DNA of 64,000 bases from the NCBI GenBank assembly GCA_963774745.1, contig CAVZGE010000003.1:558001-622000 (forward strand), given 5' to 3'. Source of the stretch: Prado023 sp963774745 (GTDB taxonomy: Bacteria; Actinomycetota; Actinomycetes; S36-B12; CAIYMF01). The notes beneath the pieces were generated by a model, which was not told the DNA's origin, did not search any database, and saw nothing but the letters and a program-made list of their open reading frames with translations. How positions within the stretch are numbered: position 1 is the first letter of the stretch; each line of letters begins with the position of its first letter. Positions 33,197 to 40,574 of the stretch are shown in pieces. The translations under genes were made by a program, and so were the position numbers.

Positions 33197-34185
33197 GCGA
33201 GGGGCACGGTCGGCGCGAGCTCGTCGAGGCCGGCCACCGGCTGCTGGCCGAGGGGCTGGTGGCGCGAACGTGGGGCAACCTGAGCGTCCGGCTCGACGAT
33301 CGGACCATGCTCGTCACACCCAGCGGGATCGCCTACCCGGACCTGACCGAGGCGATGATCGTCCGGGTCGACCTGGACACCGACGAGTGGACCGGCTCGT
33401 TCAGGCCCAGCGGCGAGTTCAAGCTGCACCGGGAGACCTACCGCCGGCGGCCCGAGGTGATGGCCGGGGTGCACACCCACCAGGTGGCGGCCTCGATCTG
33501 CGCGGCAGCCCGCGTGTCGGTGCCCACCCCCTTCGGTGAGGTTCCCTGCGCCCCGTACGCGCTACCGGGAACCAAGCGGATCACCGAGGGCACGGTCGGG
33601 GCCCTCGGCGCCGGTCCCGCGGTCCTGATGGCCAACCATGGGGCGTTCGCGGTCGGCAGCTCACTGGAGGAGGCGTTCGACCGCGTCTCCCAGCTCGAGC
33701 GCGCCTGCGCCGACCACGTCGTGGCCAAGCGGCCACGGGAGGGCGCGCACATGCCCGCCGATCCCGATGCGCCGTGGGATCCTGCCTGCCTGCAGCCCGT
33801 GGACCTCGTGGACGGCACGACAGCGTGGCTGTCCACGGCGCCCTTCACGGTGCGCTTCTCGATCCTGCGCCGGGCGCTGCCCCCCGTGCTCGACGATCTC
33901 GCGCAGCTCACGGGCCGGCGGGTGGCGACGTTGCGATCGACCCCGAAGCGGCGCCCGCGCGCCGATGCCGTCCTCGTGCCCGGCCGGGGCGCCCTGGTGT
34001 TCGGCTCCGACCACGAGGCTGTTGCGATGGTCGTCGAGAAGGCGGCCCGCGCGTGGATCGGTGGCGCCGGACTCGGTGGGGCCAGGCCCCTGCCGGCCTG
34101 GGAGGCCCTGCTGATGCGCGTCGTGTACGTCCGCTCCTACTCCAAGCAGGCCGCGTCCGCCCGCGTCGGGGATGCGCCCGCCTGA
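33193..34185 (+). CDS. Class II aldolase/adducin protein with degenerate second module
   Basis: A 330-residue protein starting with GTG in a four-base overlap with the aminotransferase. Residues 1-180 are a class II aldolase domain: GNLSVRL, the catalytic glutamate in SGEFKLH (E75), zinc ligands H94 and H96 in HTHQ, and H149 in ANHGAF. Such enzymes (fuculose-, rhamnulose- or ribulose-phosphate aldolase/epimerase) cleave phospho-ketoses through a zinc enediolate. Residues about 215-318 seem to repeat the second half of the domain: ADAVLVPGRGALVFG aligns with PAVLMANHGAFAVG, with the zinc histidine changed to arginine, so this copy is probably structural. Usual single-domain aldolases have 210-250 residues. 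Confidence 0.82.
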   Translation: MSEGHGRRELVEAGHRLLAEGLVARTWGNLSVRLDDRTMLVTPSGIAYPDLTEAMIVRVDLDTDEWTGSFRPSGEFKLHRETYRRRPEVMAGVHTHQVAASICAAARVSVPTPFGEVPCAPYALPGTKRITEGTVGALGAGPAVLMANHGAFAVGSSLEEAFDRVSQLERACADHVVAKRPREGAHMPADPDAPWDPACLQPVDLVDGTTAWLSTAPFTVRFSILRRALPPVLDDLAQLTGRRVATLRSTPKRRPRADAVLVPGRGALVFGSDHEAVAMVVEKAARAWIGGAGLGGARPLPAWEALLMRVVYVRSYSKQAASARVGDAPA

Positions 34186-34216
34186 CGATCGGGCAGCGGC
34201 ACTGCCGGCCGGCAGT

Positions 34217-34222
34217 TATCGT
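34217..34222 (+). promoter_or_regulatory. -10 box of the Gly/Asp-rich membrane protein gene
   Basis: TATCGT, seven bases before ATG 34230, with no Shine-Dalgarno sequence between; predicts a leaderless mRNA. Confidence 0.5.
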
Positions 34223-34229
34223 GGACGGC

Positions 34230-35084
34230 ATGGAATGGATCCTGATAGCCCTGTTGATCGCCGGCTTCTTCGTCCTCATGCAGTCCAAGCAGAAGCAGGC
34301 CGCCCTCGGGGGCTCACGCCAGAGCACGGAGCTGGCTGCGCGGCGATGGCAGGCGGTGCGGCGCGTGGCCGAGGAGGACGTGACCCAGCTAGGCCAGCAG
34401 ATCGCGGACACCCCGGTGCCCGAGTCCCTGGATCCCGAGGCTGCCCGGGACTTCGAGGACGCGCTCGGGGCCTACGAGCGCGCCAAGGAGGCCCTCGAGG
34501 CCTCGGCCCACCCCGATGACCTCCAGTGGGTCTCGAAGTCGCTGGACGATGGCCGCTTCGCCCTTGCCACCCTCGACGCCCGGCGGGAGGGTCGCGAGCT
34601 GCCCAGCCGCCGTCCGCCGTGCTTCTTCGACCAGCGCCATGGGCTGTCGATCTCCGACGCGCAATGGGCACCGCCCGGTGGGGCGATGCGCGATGTTCCC
34701 GTGTGCGCCGCGTGTGCCGCGCGCATCGCGGACGGTCAGGATCCCCAGGCCCGGCTCGTGCCGACCGCAGCCGGCGACCGGCCCTACTACGAGGCTGGTC
34801 CCGAGTACGCGCCGTGGGCCCGTGGCTGGTACGCCGGGTCCGGGGCCTACATGATGAGCAACGTCCTGATGGGGACCATGTTGTTCAATGCGCTGTACCT
34901 GCCGCCGGGCTACGACTACTTCGGTGGTGACGGGGGAGCCGATGTCGGCGGCGATGGCTCGGGCGGTGACGCAGGCGGCGACGCTGGGGGAGATGCCGGC
35001 GGCGACGCAGGAGGTGGGTTCGACGGCGGCGGTTTCGACGGAGGTGGGTTCGACGGCGGCGGTTTCGACTTCGGCGGGTTCTGA
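34230..35084 (+). CDS. Membrane protein with Cys-containing core and Gly/Asp/Phe-rich tail
   Basis: A 284-residue protein. Residues 1-17 are a transmembrane or signal-anchor segment (MEWILIALLIAGFFVLM), 35-110 a charged helical region, and about 125-165 a block with CFFDQRHG and VCAACAARI whose three cysteines could bind a metal. A second hydrophobic stretch occurs at about 205-225 (YMMSNVLMGTMLFNALYL). The last 55 residues are repeats of GGDA and GGGFD. I do not recognise a named family, although the CFFDQRHG/CAACA arrangement looks conserved rather than random. The gene is expressed on its own, from a TATCGT box. Confidence 0.75.
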   Translation: MEWILIALLIAGFFVLMQSKQKQAALGGSRQSTELAARRWQAVRRVAEEDVTQLGQQIADTPVPESLDPEAARDFEDALGAYERAKEALEASAHPDDLQWVSKSLDDGRFALATLDARREGRELPSRRPPCFFDQRHGLSISDAQWAPPGGAMRDVPVCAACAARIADGQDPQARLVPTAAGDRPYYEAGPEYAPWARGWYAGSGAYMMSNVLMGTMLFNALYLPPGYDYFGGDGGADVGGDGSGGDAGGDAGGDAGGDAGGGFDGGGFDGGGFDGGGFDFGGF

Positions 35085-35110
35085 CGCCCGTCGCGGGGCA
35101 CCCCGAACGG

Positions 35111-36355
35111 TCAGTGGACCGGCTCGGGCGTTCGTGACCCGTCCGGCTGCAGGACCTCAGGTTCGGGCATCCGGGTGGCGATGACGACGGCGACCACCAG
35201 TAGCCCGAGCGCAGCGACCAGCGCGCGGGTGAACGACCCATCGGGGGTCCGCAGCGCGGACATCACGTAGACGAACACCACCGACCCCTGACCGACGAGC
35301 TGCATCAGCCCGTTCGACGTTCCCTCGGGGGTGGGGCGGGTCACCTCGGCGGCGTACTGGAACCCGATCGGCAGCGCCGAGACCAGGAAGAACCCGAGGA
35401 CGAACCCGGCGAGGAGCAGCATGGGCAGCGCGGTGGCCATCGTCATCCCCACCAGTCCCGGGATGGCACCGGCGAAGGCCAGCACGAGGTAGCGCCGGCG
35501 TCGCCGCTGGCGGTCGGACAGGGCTGGGAGGACCACCGCCCCGATCAGGCCCCCGAACAGAAGGACTGCGCCCAAGGTTCCGGCGTCCGTTGGCGAGAAG
35601 CCCCGGGGACGCAGCATCGCCTCGACCCAGGTCGTGAGCCCGTTGAAGACGCCGAGGCCGATGAAGGCGATGGCCAGCACGTACCAGAAGGCCGGGACCC
35701 GGACCGCGTGCGCCAGCCCATCGAGCACCAGCGCGCGCTCCTCCTGGCCCGGGGGGCATGCCGGTGTCGGTGGGTGCTCCCTGGCGAGCGCGAGGAACAG
35801 CACCGCGCTGAGCGCGGCGATGACTCCGTACCAGAGCTGGATCTGCCCGATCGGCATCGACTCGATCAGCACCGGTCCCAGGACCATGCCGGCGGCCGTG
35901 CCCACCAGGTTGCCGACCGTCACCACGCCGACCGCCGTCGCCCGTTGGCCGGGGGCGAACCACCGCGCCGGCATCTTCGTCCATGCGTTGAGCAGCAGCG
36001 GCTGGGCGGCGGCGATCCCGAGGGTGGCCGCCATGGCCAGTGCGTAGTTGCTGCCGGCCAGGCCGCGCAGGATCCCACAGGCGCCCATGAGCACGGCCCC
36101 CAGCCCGGTGGCGAGCCGGAAGCCCCGGGTGTCGATCAACCACGCCGCCGGCAGCGAGAGGGGGATGAACGCAACCATGAAGACCATTGCGAACGCCCCG
36201 ATGGCAGTGTCGCTGACGCCGTAGTACGCCGAGGCCGCGCCGGTGATCGGGGCGTAGCCGATCCACAGCGTCTGGATCGTCAGGTTGACCAGCGCGAAGA
36301 CCGCCAGCACCACCCAGCGGTAGGGGTACACGCGGTGGGTGGGCGCTGCGGGCAT
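35111..36355 (-). CDS. MFS transporter, FLVCR/SLC49-like
   Basis: A 414-residue protein with about 12 hydrophobic segments and a basic loop (RRRRRR) in the middle half. The N-terminal part, with ITGAASAYYGVSDTAIGAFAM, PAAWLIDTRGFR and NAWTKMPARWFAPGQRATA, is closest in pattern to the FLVCR/SLC49 branch of the major facilitator superfamily (heme, choline or similar export/import in animals); the bacterial substrate is unknown. ATG 36355 is six bases after a CAGACT box. It is convergent with the Gly-rich protein gene and divergent from the small peptide gene. Confidence 0.8.
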   Translation of the reverse strand: MPAAPTHRVYPYRWVVLAVFALVNLTIQTLWIGYAPITGAASAYYGVSDTAIGAFAMVFMVAFIPLSLPAAWLIDTRGFRLATGLGAVLMGACGILRGLAGSNYALAMAATLGIAAAQPLLLNAWTKMPARWFAPGQRATAVGVVTVGNLVGTAAGMVLGPVLIESMPIGQIQLWYGVIAALSAVLFLALAREHPPTPACPPGQEERALVLDGLAHAVRVPAFWYVLAIAFIGLGVFNGLTTWVEAMLRPRGFSPTDAGTLGAVLLFGGLIGAVVLPALSDRQRRRRRYLVLAFAGAIPGLVGMTMATALPMLLLAGFVLGFFLVSALPIGFQYAAEVTRPTPEGTSNGLMQLVGQGSVVFVYVMSALRTPDGSFTRALVAALGLLVVAVVIATRMPEPEVLQPDGSRTPEPVH

Positions 36356-36429
36356 GGGGCGAGTCTGCCACCGCGGCGCGGGCGAACCGGATGCACGGGA
36401 TCGGGCGGTCTGTGGGAGATGATGGGTCC

Positions 36430-36516
36430 ATGGATCCCAAGACCGTCAAGATCGTCGCCGTCGTGCTCATCGTCAGCCTGATCGGAGCAACCTTCGTCGG
36501 CGTGCTCTTCTTCTGA
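36430..36516 (+). CDS. 28-residue hydrophobic membrane peptide
   Basis: A short open frame, MDPKTVKIVAVVLIVSL followed by IGATFVGVLFF and TGA. It has a charged N-terminus with two lysines and a single transmembrane helix of about 20 residues. Support comes from a GATGAT box six bases before the ATG, GATGGG as a weak ribosome site, and a strong hairpin 15 bp after the stop. Single-TM peptides of this form occur in other actinobacteria, but no function is known to me. Confidence 0.55.
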   Translation: MDPKTVKIVAVVLIVSLIGATFVGVLFF

Positions 36517-36530
36517 CCGACCCCGAACGC

Positions 36531-36566
36531 CGATGTGGCCGGCCCCCGAGGGAGCCGGCCACATCG
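36531..36566. terminator. Bidirectional terminator between the small peptide gene and gap
   Basis: A perfect 13-bp inverted repeat (36531-36543 with 36554-36566) around a ten-base loop, lying 15 bp after the peptide stop and 17 bp after the gap stop on the other strand. It should end transcription from both sides. Confidence 0.75.
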
Positions 36567-36582
36567 CGTCGTGCAGGACGGG

Positions 36583-37596
36583 TCAGTCAGCGAGGTCCGC
36601 GCCGATGACGTTGATCATCTCGACGACCTTGTTGCTGTAGCCCCACTCGTTGTCGTACCAGGCGACGAGCTTGACGAACGTCGAGTCCAGCGCGATGCCG
36701 GCCTCGGCGTCGAACACCGAGGTCATGGCCTCGCCGACGAAGTCGGTCGAGACGACCTTCTCCTCGGTGTAGCCCAGGACGCCCTTCATCGGGCCCTCGG
36801 AGGCAGCCTTCATGGCGGCCTTGATCTCGTCGTAGGACGCCGGGTTCTCCAGCTCGACGGTCAGGTCGACCACGGAGACGTCGGACGTCGGCACCCGGAA
36901 CGCCATGCCGGTCAGCTTGCCGTTGAGCTCGGGCAGGACCTTGCCCACGGCCTTGGCGGCACCGGTGGAGGACGGGATGATGTTCTCCAGGATGCCGCGG
37001 CCACCGCGCCAGTCCTTCATCGACGGGCCGTCCACGGTCTTCTGCGTCGCGGTCGCGGCGTGCACCGTGGTCATCAGGCCACGCTTGATGCCGAAGTTGT
37101 CGTTGATGACCTTGGCGATCGGCGCCAGGCAGTTGGTCGTGCAGGACGCGTTGGAGATGATCGCCTGGCCCGCGTAGCTGTCGGAGTTGACGCCGAAGAC
37201 GAACATCGGGGTGTCGTCCTTGGAGGGCGCGGACAGGATGACCTTCTTGGCGCCGGCCTCGAGGTGCTTCGACGCCGACGCGTTGTCCAGGAACAGGCCC
37301 GTGGACTCCACGACGACCTCGGCACCCACGTCGCCCCACGCCAGGGCAGCGGGGTCGCGCTCGGCGGTCAGGCGGATCGTGTTCCCGTTGACGATGAGGT
37401 TCGAGCCGTCAACCGAGACCTCGCCCTTGAAGCGGCCGTGGACCGAGTCGAACTTGAGCATGTAGGCCAGGTACGCCGGGTCCAGGAGGTCGTTGATGCC
37501 GACGACCTGGATCGTGTCCGGGTAGTTCTGGACGGCGGCACGGAACACCATCCGGCCGATCCGGCCGAATCCGTTGATGCCTACCTTGATTGCCAT
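36583..37596 (-). CDS. gap: Glyceraldehyde-3-phosphate dehydrogenase, type I
   Basis: A 337-residue glycolytic enzyme. The NAD-binding start MAIKVGINGFGRIGRMVFRA, the catalytic cysteine C152 in SNASCTTNCLAP, the TTVHAATATQ block and WYDNEWGYSNK are all present. ATG 37596 follows AGGGAAAC; the open frame reaches 12 codons further upstream but without homology. The gene is alone here: pgk and tpi, its usual actinobacterial neighbours, are absent, so this may be a separate copy or a rearranged locus. Confidence 0.96.
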   Translation of the reverse strand: MAIKVGINGFGRIGRMVFRAAVQNYPDTIQVVGINDLLDPAYLAYMLKFDSVHGRFKGEVSVDGSNLIVNGNTIRLTAERDPAALAWGDVGAEVVVESTGLFLDNASASKHLEAGAKKVILSAPSKDDTPMFVFGVNSDSYAGQAIISNASCTTNCLAPIAKVINDNFGIKRGLMTTVHAATATQKTVDGPSMKDWRGGRGILENIIPSSTGAAKAVGKVLPELNGKLTGMAFRVPTSDVSVVDLTVELENPASYDEIKAAMKAASEGPMKGVLGYTEEKVVSTDFVGEAMTSVFDAEAGIALDSTFVKLVAWYDNEWGYSNKVVEMINVIGADLAD

Positions 37597-37641
37597 GTGT
37601 TTCCCTTCCATCGGGTGCGGGGGCGTGTGCAAGCACGATCA

Positions 37642-37647
37642 ACCCTA
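37642..37647 (-). promoter_or_regulatory. Candidate -10 box of gap
   Basis: TAGGGT on the minus strand, 45 bp before the gap ATG. No clear -35 hexamer is visible. Confidence 0.3.
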
Positions 37648-37730
37648 CTAGCCGTCGATTGGCATCGCCTGCTGGCCGAATGGCCCCCGGGAGGCCGTCC
37701 GGTGAACGCCGCGCGGGCGTCTGCGCGTGC

Positions 37731-38036
37731 TCAGGCGGGGCTGGTCGTGGGGTAGCGCAGGTCCGAACGGCGGTTGTAGCCGCCGAAGTACGACCCGAGG
37801 TCGACGAAGAAGGCCAGGGCCACGAAGAACCACTCGAAGCCGGACACTCCGCCCTCGGTCCACCACGAGATCAGGACGTACACCAGTGTCGTGTAGGGCA
37901 GCAGGAACCAGCCGATGAGCGGCATGATCCACGAGCCGTCGAACGCCTTGGTGATCTCGTCGTTGAACAGGGCCATCAGTGCCAGGGCGACTCGGGGGGC
38001 GAACGCGCCGAGCAGCAGGACGAAGCAACCGCACAT
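37731..38036 (-). CDS. Small integral membrane protein
   Basis: A 101-residue protein starting at ATG 38036 with GAGGAG about seven bases upstream. Three hydrophobic segments (about 3-22, 37-57 and 66-84) are separated by short polar loops; the start MCGCFVLLLGAFAPRVAL and the segment DGSWIMPLIGWFLLPYTTLVYVL resemble small membrane proteins found beside cell-envelope genes in actinobacteria. No catalytic motif and no assigned function. It is divergent from thyX. Confidence 0.75.
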   Translation of the reverse strand: MCGCFVLLLGAFAPRVALALMALFNDEITKAFDGSWIMPLIGWFLLPYTTLVYVLISWWTEGGVSGFEWFFVALAFFVDLGSYFGGYNRRSDLRYPTTSPA

Positions 38037-38114
38037 AAGGGACTCCTCGGGACTCAGGTGATGCGCCACACCGTAGCCAGTGGCAGCCTGCGTCGCGCGC
38101 AGGCGCGCAGGCGG

Positions 38115-38120
38115 TAGCGT
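38115..38120 (+). promoter_or_regulatory. Candidate -10 box of thyX
   Basis: TAGCGT, 61 bp before the thyX ATG, giving a leader of about 54 bases that ends in GAGGA. Unlike many neighbours, thyX thus has a conventional leader. Confidence 0.35.
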
Positions 38121-38180
38121 GATCGCCGCCGCCGGCCAGGCCCGCACCAGCGCGCGGGAACGACACCTGAGAGGACGCAC

Positions 38181-38897
38181 ATGCCCGACCTGAGGTTCCG
38201 CAGCGACGTCACCGTCGAACTCGTGAAGCACGCTGCCAGCGACGCGGACGTCATCTGGGCGGCCCGGGTGTCGACCAAGGGCGAGCAGTCACTCGACGAT
38301 CTCGCGGCGGACCCGGCCAAGTCCTCGGGGCTGATCAACTACCTGATGCGCGACCGTCACGGCTCGCCGTTCGAGCACTCCTCGATGACGTTCTTCGTGC
38401 AGGCCCCGATCTTCATGTGGCGCGAGCACTTCCGCCACCGGATCGCGTCCTACAACGAGGAGTCGGGCCGGTACAAGGTCCTCGAACCGACCTTCTACGT
38501 GCCGGCGCCCGAGCGCAAGCTCGTCCAGGTGGGCAAGCCCGGATCGTACGAGTTCGTGGACGGCACCGCCCAGCAGTACGAGATCGTCCGGGCCGAGACC
38601 GAGACCGCCTGCCGGGCGGCCTATGCAGCCTACGAGTCGATGCTCGGGGCCGGCGTCGCCCGCGAGGTGGCCCGGATCGTGCTGCCCCTGACGATCTACT
38701 CCTCTGCCTACGTCACCATGAACGCCAGGGCGATGATGAACTTCCTGTCCCTGCGCCGCCACAGCGACGAGGCCCGGTTCCCGAGCTTCCCGCAGCGGGA
38801 GATCGAGATGGTCGCCGAGCGCTACGAGCAGGAGTGGTCCACGCTCATGCCGCTGACCCACGCAGCCTTCGTGGCCAACGGCCGAGTCGCCCCCTAG
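38181..38897 (+). CDS. thyX: Flavin-dependent thymidylate synthase ThyX
   Basis: A 238-residue enzyme that methylates dUMP to dTMP using methylene-tetrahydrofolate and FAD/NADPH. The family signature RHR(x)7S is visible as RHRIASYNEESGRY (residues 85-98), with further FAD-binding residues in HGSPFEHSSMTF and the C-terminal NARAMMNFLSLRRHSDEA. ATG 38181 follows GAGGACGCAC. ThyX next to dapA is a standard actinobacterial arrangement. Confidence 0.96.
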   Translation: MPDLRFRSDVTVELVKHAASDADVIWAARVSTKGEQSLDDLAADPAKSSGLINYLMRDRHGSPFEHSSMTFFVQAPIFMWREHFRHRIASYNEESGRYKVLEPTFYVPAPERKLVQVGKPGSYEFVDGTAQQYEIVRAETETACRAAYAAYESMLGAGVAREVARIVLPLTIYSSAYVTMNARAMMNFLSLRRHSDEARFPSFPQREIEMVAERYEQEWSTLMPLTHAAFVANGRVAP

Positions 38898-38907
38898 CCG
38901 CGCCCGG

Positions 38908-38913
38908 TAGGCT
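38908..38913 (+). promoter_or_regulatory. -10 box of the F420-ligase-like gene
   Basis: TAGGCT ends six bases before GTG 38920; no Shine-Dalgarno sequence lies between, so the mRNA is probably leaderless. Confidence 0.6.
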
Positions 38914-38919
38914 CGAACC

Positions 38920-39606
38920 GTGACTGCGACCTCCCTGCGCGACGTCCGCGGACGGACCTACCGGCGCGAGCCCGTGAAGACCCACAAGGTGGGCATCGGC
39001 GAGGACCTCGGTGGGGTCATCGCCCTCTACGCCGCTGAGCGGATCACCCCGGAGACGACCCTGTGCCTGTCGCAGAAGTTCGTCTCGATCTGCAACGGCG
39101 ACGTCCGGCACATCGACGACGTCCAGGACAGCAGGCTGGCCCGCCTGATCGTGAAGTACGTGCAGAAGAACGACAACGGCGACATCGGGTACAGCCACCC
39201 GAAGAAGATGCAGGTGGCCATCGACGAGGTCGGCTACCCCCGGATGATCGCCGCGGTGATCGGCGGCGGGATCGGCAAGTTCGTGCTCCGGCGCAACGGC
39301 GACTTCTACCGGATCGCCGGGCACCACATCTCGGAGATCGACGGCTTCAACCCGGATGCCATGCCGCCGTTCGACCAGTACGCGATGCTTCCCTCGAAGC
39401 ACCCCGACGCCATCTGCGAGGAGCTCGCCCAGCGATTCGGGTGCGCGGCCTACATCATCGACGGGAACAACATCAACGTCGAGGTCGTCGGGCGCAGCGG
39501 CAACCTGCCCCTGCCCGTGGCGGACGCGCGCGAGGTCATGCTGGACAACCCGATGGGCCAGGGCGACGAGCTCACCCCGGTGTTCCTCATCACACCGGTG
39601 GACTGA
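38920..39606 (+). CDS. Coenzyme F420-0:gamma-glutamyl ligase-like protein
   Basis: A 228-residue protein, GTG start. The pattern EPVKTHKVGIGEDLGGVIALYAAERITPETTLCLSQKFVSICNGDV fits the N-terminal part of the F420 ligase (CofE/FbiB) fold, in which a GD-containing strand and a K-x-VS motif bind GTP and metal. The later HHISEIDGFNPDAMPPFDQYA and GNLPLPVADAREVMLDNPMGQGDELTP blocks belong to a shorter subfamily seen in Gram-positive bacteria that need not make F420. The true substrate is uncertain. It lies between thyX and dapA with its own TAGGCT promoter. Confidence 0.6.
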   Translation: MTATSLRDVRGRTYRREPVKTHKVGIGEDLGGVIALYAAERITPETTLCLSQKFVSICNGDVRHIDDVQDSRLARLIVKYVQKNDNGDIGYSHPKKMQVAIDEVGYPRMIAAVIGGGIGKFVLRRNGDFYRIAGHHISEIDGFNPDAMPPFDQYAMLPSKHPDAICEELAQRFGCAAYIIDGNNINVEVVGRSGNLPLPVADAREVMLDNPMGQGDELTPVFLITPVD

Positions 39607-39650
39607 GCGCGACTCGGCCCCACGTCTGCTCGGCGCGACGGTCTGCCCGA

Positions 39651-39656
39651 TACCGT
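39651..39656 (+). promoter_or_regulatory. -10 box of dapA
   Basis: TACCGT ends six bases before ATG 39663, again without a ribosome-binding site between. Confidence 0.5.
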
Positions 39657-39662
39657 GTGGGC

Positions 39663-40574
39663 ATGGCTCTCGATCGCACCAGCCCCGCCCCGTTCGGACA
39701 CATGCTGACCGCCATGGTCACCCCGTTCACGCCCGACGGCGAGGTCGACTACGACGGTGTCGCCCGCCTGGCCACCCACCTGGTGGATGTCGGCGGGCAC
39801 GACGGGCTCATCGTCAACGGCACCACGGGGGAGTCCCCGACCCTGCGCGACGCCGAGAAGATCGCCTCGCTCAAGGTCGTGCTCGAGGCCGTCGGCGACC
39901 GCGCCACGATCATCACCGGGGCCAGCAACAACGACACCCGGCACTCGATCGACATCGCCCGCGCCGCCCAGGACGCCGGTGCCCACGGCCTGCTGCTGGT
40001 GACCCCGTACTACAACAAGCCGCCCCAGGCGGGTGTCGCAGCGCATTTCCTGGCGATCGCGGAGGCCACCGACCTACCCATCATGACCTACGACATCCCC
40101 GGGCGCACCGGCATCCCGATCGAGGCCGACACCTTCGCCCGGATCGCCGAGCACCCGCGGATCGTGGCCAACAAGGACGCCAAGGCCGACCTCGCCGCCG
40201 CGGCGACGGTCATCGCCAGCACAGGCCTCGCCTGGTACTCCGGTGACGACGCCCTGACCCTGCCGCTGCTGTCGGTGGGTGCCGTGGGCGTGGTCTCGGT
40301 GGTCGGACACGTCCTGGCGCCGCGGATCGCCGAGATGATGGCCGCGCACCGCGCCGGCGACGTCGCCCGCGCCGCTGAGCTCAACGCCTCGATGATCCCG
40401 GCCTATGTGGGCATGTTCCGCACCCAGGGTGTCATCCTGGCCAAGGCGGCACTGCGCGAGCTGGGCCTGCCCTCGGGGCCCGTGCGCCTGCCCCTGGTCG
40501 ATGCCACCCCGGAGCAGGTCGCCACCTTGCGCGCCGACCTCGCTGCTGCCGGGGTTGCGGGATTCGGCGCGTGA
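39663..40574 (+). CDS. dapA: 4-hydroxy-tetrahydrodipicolinate synthase
   Basis: A 303-residue TIM-barrel aldolase that condenses pyruvate with aspartate semialdehyde, the first committed step to diaminopimelate and lysine. The Schiff-base lysine is K171 in VANKDAKADL, the proton-relay tyrosine is Y143 in TYDIPGRTG, and VNGTTGESPTL and TPYYNKPPQ carry the remaining active-site residues. The ATG is leaderless by position (TACCGT six bases upstream). The stop overlaps the GTG of rnj, so the two are coupled, as in other actinobacteria. Confidence 0.96.
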   Translation: MALDRTSPAPFGHMLTAMVTPFTPDGEVDYDGVARLATHLVDVGGHDGLIVNGTTGESPTLRDAEKIASLKVVLEAVGDRATIITGASNNDTRHSIDIARAAQDAGAHGLLLVTPYYNKPPQAGVAAHFLAIAEATDLPIMTYDIPGRTGIPIEADTFARIAEHPRIVANKDAKADLAAAATVIASTGLAWYSGDDALTLPLLSVGAVGVVSVVGHVLAPRIAEMMAAHRAGDVARAAELNASMIPAYVGMFRTQGVILAKAALRELGLPSGPVRLPLVDATPEQVATLRADLAAAGVAGFGA

